DNA of 64,000 nt from Clarireedia homoeocarpa (GCA_001465935.1 LNKV01000004.1:62001-126000); one strand, 5' to 3'; shown: positions 46,259 through 57,940, counted from the first letter of the stretch. Numbers and translations: made by a program. Notes: generated from the sequence alone by a model not told the origin.

Positions 46259-47001
46259 ATACACCAAAGTCCAGTTCCGAACATGGAGATCACCGAGACA
46301 TAATCTGCTCCACAAGCCGTTACAAGCCGGGAATGTCATCCCATTCCACCCGCTAGGTTAAAACTTTCTAGAACAGGAACCTCCACACAATCCTTCCACC
46401 CTGCCCTGAGCCGCAACGCCAAAGAGAGGTTTCGCTATACTTACGGCTTGTCTTCCGATTCGTTAATTGGACCCTCTGATGTCTAGGACACTCTACCCTA
46501 GCAGCCGACACCCCCCTCTACTCGTTTTAAGAATCTCAGCTAACCTTGCAGATAGAGAACTACATTGCCATCATGAATTCATCACCCGTAACCCGTCGCG
46601 CAAATTTTTACCAAAATGTTCTTAAATCACATGTATTCTCTTCGTAACATTGTTATTAATAATACAGATTTTAGAATTGAATTTTTAAGATAAGATAATA
46701 GCATGGCTACTATGATACTATCAATCTATTTATTGATATATATGTTTATATTTATATTAGTTGAGAGATTGATACTCTGCAACTTTCACCTTGTTAATTA
46801 TGAAGAGTCAAAAATAGTAGCCACTTTGTGAAGCTACGATAATCAAAAAGTAAAAGAGTCCCACTTGCTGAGTAGCAAGATAGATGGTGAAGAGTAGAAA
46901 TTGAAGAAGCTTGAAAGCAAAAGGACGAAAGAGAAAATCAAGTGCAACGAATTACGACCTACTCTTTCCCCAACTTACCTTCAGCCCCCAACCCAAAACC
47001 C

Positions 47002-48696
47002 TCAAATAAAAACCCCTCCTCTCCTCTTCTCAGCCTTATTCACGTTCAGCGGCGCTACACTAAGACCCGGAAAATCCTTCAACCTCAAATCCGGTACACT
47101 ATTCCACTTATGCTCATCACAATTCCACATCCACTCCGGAAGAGAAGGAGAAGAAGAAGAAGCAGCGCGCTCTGATGTTTCCGAAAGCGCAACTTCTTTA
47201 TCAAAGCCGCGGAAATTAGGCGGGCTGATATCGATCCTAGTGGCACCGTAGGAACGGATGGAGTGGATAGCGGTGACGGTGGCAGTGTGGAGTTGGGGTT
47301 CTTCATCGTCGTATTCGGCTAAGGCTGGAGGATTCATTGCTTGCGGGACTTCCTCGACGGGTTCGGTATCCGGTAGGACAGCAATTTTTTCTTGCCGGGC
47401 AAGCATGAGTAAAGAGGACGAATTGTGGTAGGTGAAGTCGTAGTTGGCATCGTTTACCACCGAGTCGTTTTCCGAACCGGGGTAGTCATCATGACGGTAG
47501 AAAGTTTGTTGAGAAGTACGATCAACTAGGGTGACTACTTGTTCTCCTTCAGCAGCTTGTTCGATTTGGGGCGAACGTGAACTTCGAAAGGGTCTACTCG
47601 AACTCTCAAACTCGATACGAGCTTCAAAATTCTTCTCGGTCTCATAATCCTCTTCTTCGTCTGTTTCATACTCAAAGAACTGATCTTCGTAAAGGCTGGG
47701 CCTATTTAAGCCTTCAGCATCGTTACAATGACCACCTGGCATCTTCTGATGTTGCTGTGCTCCACTTGTCTGCGTCTCTCTGATATAGCTCCACCGGACG
47801 TCTCGCTCATACAGGTCCTTCCAGCTTTCTACTTCTCTACGTGCTTCTTCCAAAAGATGCTCGAGACAGGTGTTCCGTTCTGCTAGAATCGCGTTATGAC
47901 GGAAAAGAATCTCTAACCTATGAGTGTGATCTACGCAGTCAGCTACTGTATGAGTAGGAGGAGAGTTCCATGAATTCGGGTTGTCAGGTGTTCCATCGGG
48001 ATTTGTCACCCTAATCGCTGGTGCTGGAATTGCCACACGAGCAGGTCCATTATAGGTATGCCGATTTCTCGAGCCTTGTCGCAGTCCGGGTTGTCCGGTG
48101 ATGGCTGTCGTTGTGGTAGTTGGAAGTTCAGCTATTGTATACTCCGTTCTGACTGGTCTTTGACTCAAGCGATTAGATAGCTGCTCCAGCTCGACGGACC
48201 CTGAATTGAGCGGACGGTAATCAGAATCTTGCTCATTGAGAGTCAATGCTGGTAAGGAATACAGGAGAGGATTATCAGGGGCTGGTGTGAGGCGAGCAGG
48301 TCTTCGTTCCTTGGGCGGCAAACCCCGAAGAGAATGCCGATGCATCGTGATTACCTTGCCTCCTTTAACACGAACAGGCCTTGCTGGCTCGGAGATAATC
48401 TTTGTGACATTCTCCCGAGGTTGAGCCTTCAGAAAAATGACTGCTCGAAGTGATCTTGGCACTATACGAGCGATCTTTCCCTTGAGGCGAAGGGTTGATA
48501 ATTGCCCCGAGGGTCTTCCAGTCATTACTGCCACTGGTAAAGTTTTGTTGGAAGGCGTCGGAAACTTGAGAAACCTAAACATGTCCTTCACAACGGTGGA
48601 TTCTTGTAGGATGACTGTTTGGATTTTCCTGTCAGTTGAGAGTGAAGGGGATCCTTTAACACGTCTGAGACTCTTTCGCGGTGCGAATTCATCCAT
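47002..48696 (-). CDS. Hypothetical 564-residue protein, intronless
   Basis: Not recognised. One long uninterrupted frame from ATG 48696, which is strong evidence for coding by length alone. The N-terminal 110 residues are very basic (RKSLRRVKGSPS, RLKGKIARIVPRSLRAVIF), rather like a nucleic-acid- or chromatin-binding tail. A coiled coil is likely at about residues 256-290 (HRLEILFRHNAILAERNTCLEHLLEEARREVESWKDL, broken here by no proline). From about residue 335 the sequence is acidic (YETDEEEDYETEKNF), then mixed low complexity. No enzyme motif, signal peptide or membrane helix. It sits beside the gene desert. The start could be one of the later methionines, such as MFRFLKF. Confidence 0.7.
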   Translation of the reverse strand: MDEFAPRKSLRRVKGSPSLSTDRKIQTVILQESTVVKDMFRFLKFPTPSNKTLPVAVMTGRPSGQLSTLRLKGKIARIVPRSLRAVIFLKAQPRENVTKIISEPARPVRVKGGKVITMHRHSLRGLPPKERRPARLTPAPDNPLLYSLPALTLNEQDSDYRPLNSGSVELEQLSNRLSQRPVRTEYTIAELPTTTTTAITGQPGLRQGSRNRHTYNGPARVAIPAPAIRVTNPDGTPDNPNSWNSPPTHTVADCVDHTHRLEILFRHNAILAERNTCLEHLLEEARREVESWKDLYERDVRWSYIRETQTSGAQQHQKMPGGHCNDAEGLNRPSLYEDQFFEYETDEEEDYETEKNFEARIEFESSSRPFRSSRSPQIEQAAEGEQVVTLVDRTSQQTFYRHDDYPGSENDSVVNDANYDFTYHNSSSLLMLARQEKIAVLPDTEPVEEVPQAMNPPALAEYDDEEPQLHTATVTAIHSIRSYGATRIDISPPNFRGFDKEVALSETSERAASSSSPSLPEWMWNCDEHKWNSVPDLRLKDFPGLSVAPLNVNKAEKRRGGVFI

Positions 48697-49311
48697 GCCG
48701 CCTCAACCTAGGCCTTTATGAGAAGAAGATCCTCGTAATTGGATCTTTACTCGTACCTATATCTTTTCGGATCCTTACCCAAATATTCCTTCACGAAATC
48801 ACTATCGAGAATATGGTAGCAAATGGATGGATAAACAGCTGGATTGATTATATACTTCCCCCCGCTCAATCCCAGATTAATAAAAGTTAAAATCGAAACA
48901 GTGACATCTAGAATTAATATGCATTGCATTTTGGACTGTAATACTCATTGATGAATTGTTCAAGAATCTATTCTGGGCCTCGGTGAATGCTCGGACAAAG
49001 AATGGAGACAAGAGCTGTCTCGAACAAAGGCACAGAAGCCGTGTTGATTGTCGTAATTTACGTTTGTGCAATTCTTGTAAGTGACAAAGAATGATGAGGA
49101 ATCCGTGAAAGAGTAATTCATTGATATCTCCAAGCCCGATACAACGAGCCTTAAGCGAGAGAAATTCTTAGCAGGACAGAGTTAGTAAAGTAGTAGAGAG
49201 TGTATAGCAATTAATTGTCAAAGGGTTAGTAATAGCCCCCTCTGTGAATAGACGGTGTTCCAAGTCCTGAGTCTCGAGTGAAAGGAAGATTTGAAACGGA
49301 TCGTTGTGCTA
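48697..49311. other. Spacer between two minus-strand genes
   Basis: 615 bp that must include the promoter of the 564-residue gene and the 3' UTR of the HEI10-like gene. No other feature seen. Confidence 0.55.
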
Positions 49312-50697
49312 CTATCCTAAGAATTAGTAAACAGGAGCAAACATGAGAATAAAGACATACCGGATCGTACAATGGGTCTACCGAATCCTGTCGTGACCGG
49401 CGTCCCAGGATTGCCTACTTTTAGACCAGCTCTCATACCATAAGCCCCAAGACCTGGAGGTTGTCCATTGGCAATATTGAAATTTGATAACGGCGATCTA
49501 CCAGAGACGGTCTGAGGCAATAGTGTTGTAGAAGTTTGATTGCTCTGAATGTTAGACATTCCTGCTCGAGAATTTGGAAGACTTCCTGTGCCTAGAGGCT
49601 GTCTGTGAGACGATGGTGTCTGCTGAAGCTGGTTCTCTAATGTGAATTTAGGCTTTTATTCATACTCTGCGTGGCATTGTCTGGGAAAATAAGGCGTTGC
49701 TTACGATGATTCATTTGGCTGCTAAAAGCGGGCCAGTCGCTACTTCTCCTCCTTGGAGCTTCAGGTGGCTGCATGCTTGTGTTCTTGAATCCCCCAGATT
49801 GATGGGACAATCTGTTCTGTTGATTCGTATAAAGGGCTGCTTGGGGGCGTGGATGATGTCCATTATCTGAATTAGCAAACCCTCCACCTGCAACAGTTGC
49901 TTGTATCGTATCATCAACAGCATCAGACGCCGCATTTTGAACTTGATCCAACATGCCACGTCGTTTCATTTTATCATAAAGTTCTTGTGTTTGGAGGAGT
50001 TTGCGATTCTTGTCTCGGAGGTTTTGTGCAAGTTCCTCGTTCTTCCGTCGCAGAGCATCTTGATCGGCACTCATTGCTAAATATGCAGTCAGAAAAAGGC
50101 CAAATAGAAAGTCCCCATGACATTCGGGTTAGATCACCTATCATCTTGTTTCTAAGATTCGAAATTTCGCTGTTCGCATCATGGATGATCTTGTCCATTT
50201 GGGTGTTCAGCGTTGCATACTTGTCTGTCAAGCTTTTTGCCAAATATTCTTGATAGACACTGGGAATTATCAGCAGGGAAGTAAGGACGATCTTCAGGCA
50301 CAAACATCTCCTGTGTTGTTTGATAGGCCCAGAAACTCAAAGCTCTGCCCGCACATTCCATGATAATGTTTGGACTCAGACCACTGAGGACACTCGTCTT
50401 GTAGTCCTCACTAGGGTTTAGATTGGTGATAACCACGTCGTCAGGATTCGGTAAATGCATATCGCATGCCGGGCATGTTGCTCGTCGCCCTTCTCGTGAG
50501 CTGCCAGAGAGCTGGGACTGATTGGAGCACTCGATACAAAATACATGGCTGTTTGGTGAGCTTAAGGAAGGTTCAAAATGGAAGAATATGAAACAATTTC
50601 ATCTTTGGGTGGCCACCAACCTGCACGTAGTGACAACTGCATGATCATTGAGTTCTTTGCGACACTTTAGAGCGTTACATCGGAGGTTGAACTCCAT
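49312..50697 (-). CDS. HEI10/Zip3-like RING protein (CCNB1IP1 family)
   Basis: Meiotic RING E3 that marks crossover sites on chromosome axes and acts through ubiquitin or SUMO. Exons 50697-50621, 50560-50306, 50259-50138, 50076-49705, 49636-49361 and 49316-49312 give 368 residues. The N-terminal RING has Cys7, Cys12, Cys25, His31, Cys34, Cys37, Cys55 and Cys58. A long coiled coil follows (residues about 110-205: YQEYLAKSLTDKYATLNTQMDKI, LRRKNEELAQNLRDKNRKLLQTQELYDKM). The tail is Ser/Gln/Asn/Pro-rich and ends in a Gly/Arg segment (GLGAYGMRAGLKVG, GFGRPIVRSG). RING, coiled coil and basic tail in this order match HEI10 (Sordaria, plants, mammals) better than yeast Zip3. The last exon contributes only two coding bases plus TAG; retaining the last intron adds fifteen or so hydrophobic residues. 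Confidence 0.83.
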
Positions 50698-51660
50698 TCT
50701 ATATGCGGTCTATCTTGATTGTACAAAGAACACTGAATCTGTTTTCTCAAAGAAAGGATGGCACATGCACTGCCGCTGTTATAATAGTGACATTGATTTA
50801 TCAGGAGGAAAATGATTGGAAGAAAAGGAATAATGATAAATCTCACATATACAAGTAGGAATGAATGAGCGGAAGGGGGAAATATAAGAGTTGCAGAAAA
50901 AGAACGAACATAAAGGCTCGGTGGCTGAGATAGCTTCAATGTGGCTTGGTGAAATTGAAGTGAATGGGGCTTGAGAGAGAATAAGAAAGCTCTAGGTCTT
51001 ACATAATCACGGGCCGAGCCGCAATTGAGTTCGCCGAGAAATCCGCCATCTTTCTCATTCTTCTCCCGGTATTCCCGGGCGCTTCGACGGGGGAGAAATG
51101 TCATCAAATAACAGGAGAGCGGGGAAGTTTCTCCGTCGGCAATTGTACACCGCGTCGCGACTTGACCATCACATAACAGCATCAACACCGAGCTTCGTCG
51201 CGATGTATTGGAGGAAGGATATGTCTTTCAGGATAGGAACCGTGAGAGCATCGCTATGCACTCAAGGTTAGCTCATCCTTCTTCTATTTTCTTGTTCGTG
51301 CTAAATTATGACTTTCAACACCTTATTGCCCCTTTTCTCTTCGCTGCATGCTCTACCGGGTGACGAAATAGTCTGTCATATATCTCACTGAACAAGAAAG
51401 AACTTGAATTAGTGCGGGGTCAAACATCTCTTCTCGCTGACTAATTTTCCGTTTAGTATAATTCGTTCGGCGTCTTCACAATACCAAGACGAAAGATGGC
51501 GAATCATACAGTATCAATGTAGGAGATGAGCACACCTGCCAAGGGTAGATAGCCTATATAATCTATTCCTGGCGTGCCTGATTACGCCTCTGACTCCTCT
51601 CATCGGCGACTATAAATTGTGTGGAGTTTGTCAATCGCAGTCCGCAACTTCTCAATCACA
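50698..51660. other. Divergent spacer HEI10-like / carboxylesterase
   Basis: 963 bp with both promoters. A TATAAA lies 45 bp before the esterase start. A 173-codon minus-strand frame covers 51188-50667 but overlaps the HEI10-like start and is Leu/Ser-rich low complexity; not called. Confidence 0.55.
51611..51616 (+). promoter_or_regulatory. Putative TATA box of the carboxylesterase gene
   Basis: TATAAA 45-50 bp upstream of ATG 51661, with a second TATATAA near 51555. The distance suits a short 5' UTR if it is used. Confidence 0.45.
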
Positions 51661-53913
51661 ATGGAGATGAAGATGTTTCAATCTTTGTTATTCTTTCTTG
51701 CTGCTCTTCCTCTCTCTTTTGCGCAGGCAAACACTACAGGTCCAACCGTAACAGTTACCAATGGTTCATATATTGGTAAATACGTCTCCGAGTGGCAGCA
51801 AGATCATTTCCTGGGGATTCCTTACGCCATCCCACCTTTGGGACAATTGAGGTTCGCTCGTCCAAGATCTCTGAATACCTCGTTCACTGGTCTCCGTGAT
51901 GCAACGAAATATGGATATAGCTGTTACCAATATGGTACAACATTCAACATCTCCGAGGACTGTCTCACACTTAATGGTAAATTATCCTTCTGATCTAAAT
52001 ACACACATCGTAAATACTTTCACATTAGTTATCAGACCAGCCGGTACTAGTCCAGACAGCAAACTGCCTGTCTTGGTTTGGATCTTTGGTGGAGGGTTTT
52101 ACACTGGCGCAACTGCGGACCCCCAGTGAGTTTCAATCGATAGACTCTATTTCTTTGTCCCCTTTCTGATTGAACGCAGGTATAACCTCTCAGGTATAGC
52201 TCACGTAGGCCAAGAGCTGGGGAAGCCTATCATCACAGTCTCCATGGATTATCGATTAGGAGTATGGGGATTTTTGCAAACCCCCCAGATTCTTGCGGAA
52301 GGCAGCTCCAATGCCGGACTGCTTGACCAACGTTTAGCTTTGAGATGGATCAAGGAGAACATCGCTTCTTTTGGTGGTGACCCTGACCAAATCACCGTCT
52401 GGGGAGAATCAGCTGGTGCACAAAGCATCAGTCTCCATCTGCATTCTTATGATGGACGAAATGACGACTTGTTTCATGCAGCAATCTTGGAATCTGGTAG
52501 TCCAACAGGAGCAAGCTTGTATGTAATCATCTTTTCTTGCATGAGTATCTACTCGCTTTACTTAGTACTCATGTGATCATGTTGCTGACCTTCATACTGA
52601 TAGAAATCCTCTTGCATACTACACTGTTCCTGCAGAGAACCTGACCCGCACTGCAGGCTGCTGGACATCGACCGATAAACTTGCATGTCTCCGAAATCTG
52701 ACCTCTGACCAACTGTACAAGGCGCAAGTTAGTCAGCAATGGAACCCAATAGTATGTCTATTCAATTTTATTTCTCCATTCCACGACACAGTTTTAACAT
52801 CTTCAACTCAGGTGGATGGCGACTTTTTGACCGACTATCCCAGCTCTCTTGCACCACAAGGGAAATTCATTAAAGTTCCACTTCTAATCGGCGCCAACAG
52901 CGATGAAGGTTCCAGTTTTGGTATCTCTGGTCTCGACAATGAGACTGCCATTTTCAACAGTTTGTTGGTTTATCGAGCTTCAAATGCTTATGCCATATCA
53001 CCGCCCACTGCGCGGAAATTGCTTGAGCTTTATCCGGTACATGATTTTTCGGTTTGTATTGCATGATTTAGCTCTACTTACTCTTCTCTAGAACGATCCA
53101 GCAAATGAGCCACCATATGCCATTAACAATCCGACAATTTTCCCCAACAAAGGTCTTCAGTAAGCTAACCCTTCTTTATAATCAAATCCCCTGAGCTAGC
53201 TCTTCTCGCAATGTAGCCAAAATGCTAACGAGTTGAAAAGATGGCGTCGTGGCGCTGCAATCGCGGGAGACCTCGTGATGATAGCCGGTCGTCGAAAGGT
53301 ACCTATTTCTCTTTTTCCCAATCCCCGAATCTCCTCTTGAAGCTACTAACACCCATCCCAGATGTGTGAGCAATACACAAACGCATCTCAGACAGTCTAC
53401 AGTTATCGCTGTAAGCACCATCCCCACCTCGAATCTAGTATCATCTGACTAACCACCCCTAGTCGACACTCCCCTCTGGAACGGTGCCGTAACCGACGGC
53501 GCGCGTCACTGTAAGCCTCCTCCCTGCCCCCTCAAACCTCCCAACCTCTCTCCCTCTGTCCTCCTCCTTCTCCAATCCCCACTAACCCCCTCCAAGTCGT
53601 CAACGTAGTATTCTCCTTCCAAAATATCTCCGGGGCGCTCGGCCCGCTCCCTAAATACACATCCTACCAATCCCTCTCCCACGCCATCGGACGCTCCTAC
53701 ATTTCCTTCGTGCACTTCCAAGACCCAAACACACTAATGGGGAACCTTACCGTGGGCAATGCGAGCGTGCCTATGTGGCCGAAGTATGAGTTAGCGGCGC
53801 CGAAGAACGTGGTTTGGAATAGTAATATGAGTTGGGTGGAAGCTGATACGTGGAGGAAGGAGGCGATTGAATTTATTAACTATGGGGGCGTGGATAGGGA
53901 GTTGTGGTCTTAG
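51661..53913 (+). CDS. Secreted type-B carboxylesterase/lipase
   Basis: Alpha/beta-hydrolase that cleaves esters outside the cell; substrate unknown. Ten exons: 51661-51976, 52029-52125, 52180-52518, 52604-52751, 52812-53036, 53092-53159, 53241-53298, 53362-53410, 53463-53510 and 53597-53913, all in phase, 554 residues. Signal peptide at residues 1-21 (LLFFLAALPLSFAQA). The oxyanion region is WIFGGGFYTG. The nucleophile elbow GESAGA has Ser215, the acid is Glu332 in NSDEGSS, and the base is His449 in DGARH. The triad is complete. Cysteine pairs and many N-x-S/T sites fit a secreted glycoprotein. Exons 6-9 are unusually small (48-68 nt). The intron density here is the highest in the window apart from the glycosyltransferase. 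Confidence 0.93.
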
Positions 53914-54341
53914 ATCTGAGGCGGGAAGGAAACCGTGGGATGGATAGGTAAGCAGGTGAAAGGAAGAGGGGGTGGTGGATTTGTTGTGGGAGGAGAGGGT
54001 GGAGGTGGAGTAGATTTTATATGGAATGACTATGTCTTTATGTGATACACCTCTCGCCCCTATAAATAGCATCAAAGTCACTAACATACATGTTTCTCAC
54101 CCAGTATATGCAAGTGTGATATTGCAGTACAGCATGCTAGGCGGAAACCAAGTATACCTAGTAGTGTACTCCGGATCCTAAAATGGACAGCAGATTATAT
54201 GATCGGCGAAAATCATGATAGAATACTGAAGTAGTTGGGTATGTACAGTAAATGTGAATGCAGAAATATAACAAACAATCTCGTGAATCATGAAAAATGT
54301 CTTCAAATCATAACAAATTGCATCCTATTGTCAATGCGTAA
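53914..54341. other. Convergent spacer
   Basis: 428 bp between two stop codons, presumably 3' UTRs; no gene or repeat seen. Confidence 0.6.
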
Positions 54342-55673
54342 TCAAGGCTTCGATTTCACCCCATGAACCTCCTTCGCCACGCGCACCTGAACATTTCCGT
54401 CCTCCATACCAAAGTATGCAGCCACAGGCTTCTGCCCACCACCTTCCTCCCCGGAGTTGGAGACCTGAACACCGTTTCTACCGTGAAAGAGGCCACTTTC
54501 TAAAACACCAACTATTCTCTTTAGTCTTCTACCAAGGTTGTGTACCTCCCAAGTCCCGTTTTCTCCATCTCCTTTGTCATCGCCTTGGAGATCTGAGGAG
54601 ATTAGGAGTTTGGGGAACGGCGCATCTATGATCCACATGCCGTTATCTGTCACTACTGGTCCAGCCTTTGCGCTCCCACCTTGTCTGATTTTGGGATCCG
54701 GTGATCCGAGGGTTATGAGGATTCGTTTTATCGTCGGGGCGGCTAAAGGCGCGATTTCAATTGGGATAGTCTTCCAAGAAGTTAGGAGACGGGGTTGAAG
54801 CTTTCGATAGTCTAGAGTTGATTAGCATTGCATAGATTGTGGGAAATTAAGTTTGCGCTGACCTGCAACGCAGATGAACTTCTTAGCTGAAGTTGCGACC
54901 AGCTTCTCCTGGAAAAGACAAGCTCCGCCTCCTTTTATACAATTCAGATCCTCGTCAATTTCATCCGCACCGTCAAATGCAACATCGAGACTTTCACGCT
55001 TTCCTTTCAGTCCTAGGTCCTGCAATCCGGTTGACACATCGTAAGCAGCATCCCCACTAAGGTGAAGTGGCTCGATTGATACCGGAGGTAATGAATCAAT
55101 GCTACCCAGTGGCAGGCCAGCTTCGATGATCAACTGCTTGCTTTGGTCGCCGGTTGGAACGAATGTCATCTTCGAAGTGACATCTCGACCTTTCGCTGCG
55201 ATAGCCTCGACAACATATACCACTGTGCTACCGGAACCGATCCCAATGTATCTGTAGGAGGGATCAAAGTGATCTTCAACAGCCTTGTATGCTGCTCGTC
55301 GTTTCGAGGCTTCCACGGGGGATAAATTCGACTGACCACGAGATGGTGGAGGAACTGCGCTTTCCGGAGCTGGAACCTTCGGGTCTGAGGAAGCGGCGGA
55401 CTGACCTGGGATAGCCGGGTTGGCAGAAGACTTGGGTTCCATTGTGTAGGTTCGGGAAATCGTGAAAGAATTTGGTGTGTTTCGCGTCACAAAAGGAGTG
55501 GAAGTATGTTTGCTGAGCGAACGGCTCCGGACAAGACAATATAGATCGCGGGATGGCGGACAAGCTGTTAATAAGCCCCTCGCAGGACTACCAATACCTT
55601 GGGCGATAGTATGCCTAACCGAAGTTGCAGAGATATTCGAAAGATGTCTGAAAGTTCGAGGATATATTTCCAT
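54342..55673 (-). CDS. RKI1: Ribose-5-phosphate isomerase A family
   Basis: Interconverts ribose-5-phosphate and ribulose-5-phosphate in the non-oxidative pentose phosphate pathway, normally cytosolic. Exons 55673-54863 and 54811-54342 (51-nt intron) give 426 residues from ATG 55673 or 349 from ATG 55442 (MEPKSS). Family signatures are all present: GIGSGSTVVYVVEAI, DVAFDGADEID with the phosphate- and sugar-binding aspartates, KGGGACLFQEKLVA with the catalytic lysine region, and a C-terminal domain with APTIKRIL. The 77 residues between the two ATGs are basic, Ser/Thr/Arg-rich and nearly free of acidic residues, like a mitochondrial presequence, which is unexpected for this enzyme. It diverges from the NEDD8 E1 subunit gene. 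Confidence 0.95.
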
Positions 55674-56142
55674 AAAATGTAATCATCTATGAGAATAGAG
55701 AAATGAGGAAATAAAAGATTGAATTGTAACAAATTACTCAGTATTCTTGACGTGGTGGGGTAAACAAGTGGGCTGGACGGACCGAAATTTTATGACATCG
55801 GAGTTCAGGAGCTGCGCGCTGCATCCCTGATAGTTCGTTCTAAAGCTAAGATAAAAGATCTGATACGCTTGTATCACATGGCGATAAGAGCTTCTGTTGC
55901 TTAATAAGCAAGGTTTCCTCTCACTCCAACTTCACTCCTCCGCCGTGAGCCATGTTGGTTGACCATATCCAATTTTAAACCAGTTGTTCGTTTCATTCGT
56001 GCGATTCCCAGTTGTATTTTACCTCATTAATCACTTCATAAGTATTCGCAAGATTCAAACCGAGCTCAAGGAAGAGAAATCACAAAAACCTCCGGTCTCA
56101 AACTCTACTTCGTCCATAGGTCCACCGAAGGGATTACCAACC
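55674..56142. promoter_or_regulatory. Divergent promoter region RKI1 / ULA1
   Basis: 469 bp between divergent starts. The frame before ATG 56143 is open back to a TTG at 55984 but contains no ATG, so I treat it as 5' UTR. No specific element identified. Confidence 0.5.
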
Positions 56143-57940
56143 ATGAGCCAAATACTTACAGAGCAAACTCCACCTATCATTCAAGGTCCATCAGACAAAG
56201 AGAAGAAGTACGATAGACAATTGCGGTTATGGGCAGCTTCCGGACAAGCTGCGTTGGAGGATGCGAATATACTTCTCTTGAATTCCGGCGCAGGTACTGT
56301 TGGTGTTGAGACTTTGAAGAATTTGGTTCTCCCAGGTGTGTATAGAAGCCGAGAGTCTACAGGCTTAACTAACAGTTCAAGGCATTGGACGATTCGTCAT
56401 CGCCGATGAAGCGATAGTCAATGAAGCGGATTTGGGAGTAAACTTCTTCCTTGAAGAGGAGAGCTTGGGGAAATCGAGAGCTGAGCAATGCGTCAAACTT
56501 CTACAAGAGCTGAATCCAGATGTTAAAGGGGATTGGTTTCCACGAGTTGAGGTAAGACTATGCGGCATATACTTTGGCAAGATTTCTTTTCTAATTGAGG
56601 ACATACAGGGCGATAAATTACAGGATTTATTCGAGGTTGACCAGCAAAAGAAATACACATTAATCTTATATTCGCTTCCAATCGACCCTGCTCTTCTCGC
56701 ATCTGCAAAGAAATATAGTGAACATCACAAGATTCCGCTTGTCAGCGTACATTCTGCTGGGTTCTACTCATATTTCCAGACGCATCTGCCAGGAGCATTC
56801 CCCATCGTGGACACTCATCCAGACTCAACATCTACGACTGATCTACGACTGCTTAAACCATGGCCAGAACTTTCCGAGTTTGCTGCAAAGCTCACCAAAG
56901 ATATCGACAGTCAAAGTCATCATGACCATGGGCATATACCATATGTAGCTCTATTACTACATTTCTTGTCGAAATGGAAGGAGGAGCATGGATCATACCC
57001 CAGTACATATAAAGAGAAGACAGAATTTCGAACTATGGTATCTAAAGCTATGAGAAGGAACAATCCCGAAGGAGGAGAGGAGAACTTCGAAGAAGCAGTC
57101 GCAGCTGTACTGAAAACCGTATCTGTACCAGCTCTGCCGAGTTCCGTAAAGGAGGTCTGGGAGTACGAACAAACCTTAGTAAGTGTTTCACACCATGAAC
57201 ATCGATATGGTTACTTACTTGTTGAAATTTACAGGCTGATTCAGACTCTGACTTTTGGATTATAGCCTCTGCAGTCAAGACATTTTACGAAAAGCATGGT
57301 GAACTCCCGTTGCCAGGTTCCGTTCCAGACATGAAAGCGCAGTCCAATGTATATGTCGAATTGCAAAACATATACAAGACAAAAGCTCGTAAAGACGTAC
57401 AGGAAGTGCTAGATCTGGTCCATGAACACGCAAAAGGCAAAAGCATTGAATATAGCGAGGTGGAGAGCTTCTGCAAGAATGCAGCTTTCATCAAGCTGAT
57501 TCGTGGCTCAACCCCAGACTCGGATTTACAGAAAGTCGCAAGTATGTGTAGTCCTTTCCCTTACTTGGCCACAAACTAACATATTAATAGAATCAGAATT
57601 TGCAAATGACGAAAACGCTGCGATGACGATGATGCCATTATCAAACTTGCCAATCTACCTAGCGCTACGAGCAACATCTCACACACCATCCGCTACCTCA
57701 TCCGAGATTCTTTCCCAGATCCAAAAAGATATTCCAGAAGCATCCTCCAACGCACGTGTCGCAACAGTAGCCGAAGAAGTCGCACGCGCAAAAGGAGGAG
57801 AGTTACACAATATCTCAGCTTTGACGGGCGGTATGGTTGCACAGGAGATTATCAAGGTCATTACAAAGCAATACATTCCTATTGATAACACCTGTATCTT
57901 CGATGGGATTACTAGTAGGGCGCAGGTTTTGAGGATATAA
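56143..57940 (+). CDS. ULA1: NEDD8-activating enzyme E1 regulatory subunit (Ula1/NAE1)
   Basis: Non-catalytic half of the NEDD8 E1 heterodimer with Uba3; it activates NEDD8/Rub1 for cullin modification. Exons 56143-56335, 56382-56551, 56609-57178, 57235-57541 and 57591-57940 give 529 residues, the usual size. The N-terminus has the E1 pseudo-adenylation block YDRQLRLWAASGQAALEDANILLLNSGAGTVGVETLKNLVLPGIG (cited as positions 23-67). SEHHKIPLVSVHSAGFYSYFQ follows, then a helical domain in the catalytic-Cys position, and the conserved end GGELHNISALTGGMVAQEIIKVITKQYIPI. As expected there is no catalytic cysteine. Aos1 (SUMO E1) is shorter, so ULA1 is preferred. Confidence 0.95.

Larger units (their letters stand above)
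43232..47001. other. 3.77 kb gene desert with tandem repeats
   Basis: No convincing gene on either strand. It carries a hairpin (43529-43561), three small tandem-repeat arrays and a very AT-rich end (46600-46860). A 92-codon ATG frame at 44130-43852 on the minus strand has no recognisable features. The block could be relic repetitive DNA, a regulatory or replication region, or simply unconstrained spacer. Confidence 0.55.

Noticed and set aside
50667..51188. 173-codon minus-strand frame over the HEI10-like 5' end
   Set aside because: Overlaps the true RING exon in another frame and is Leu/Ser/Pro low complexity.
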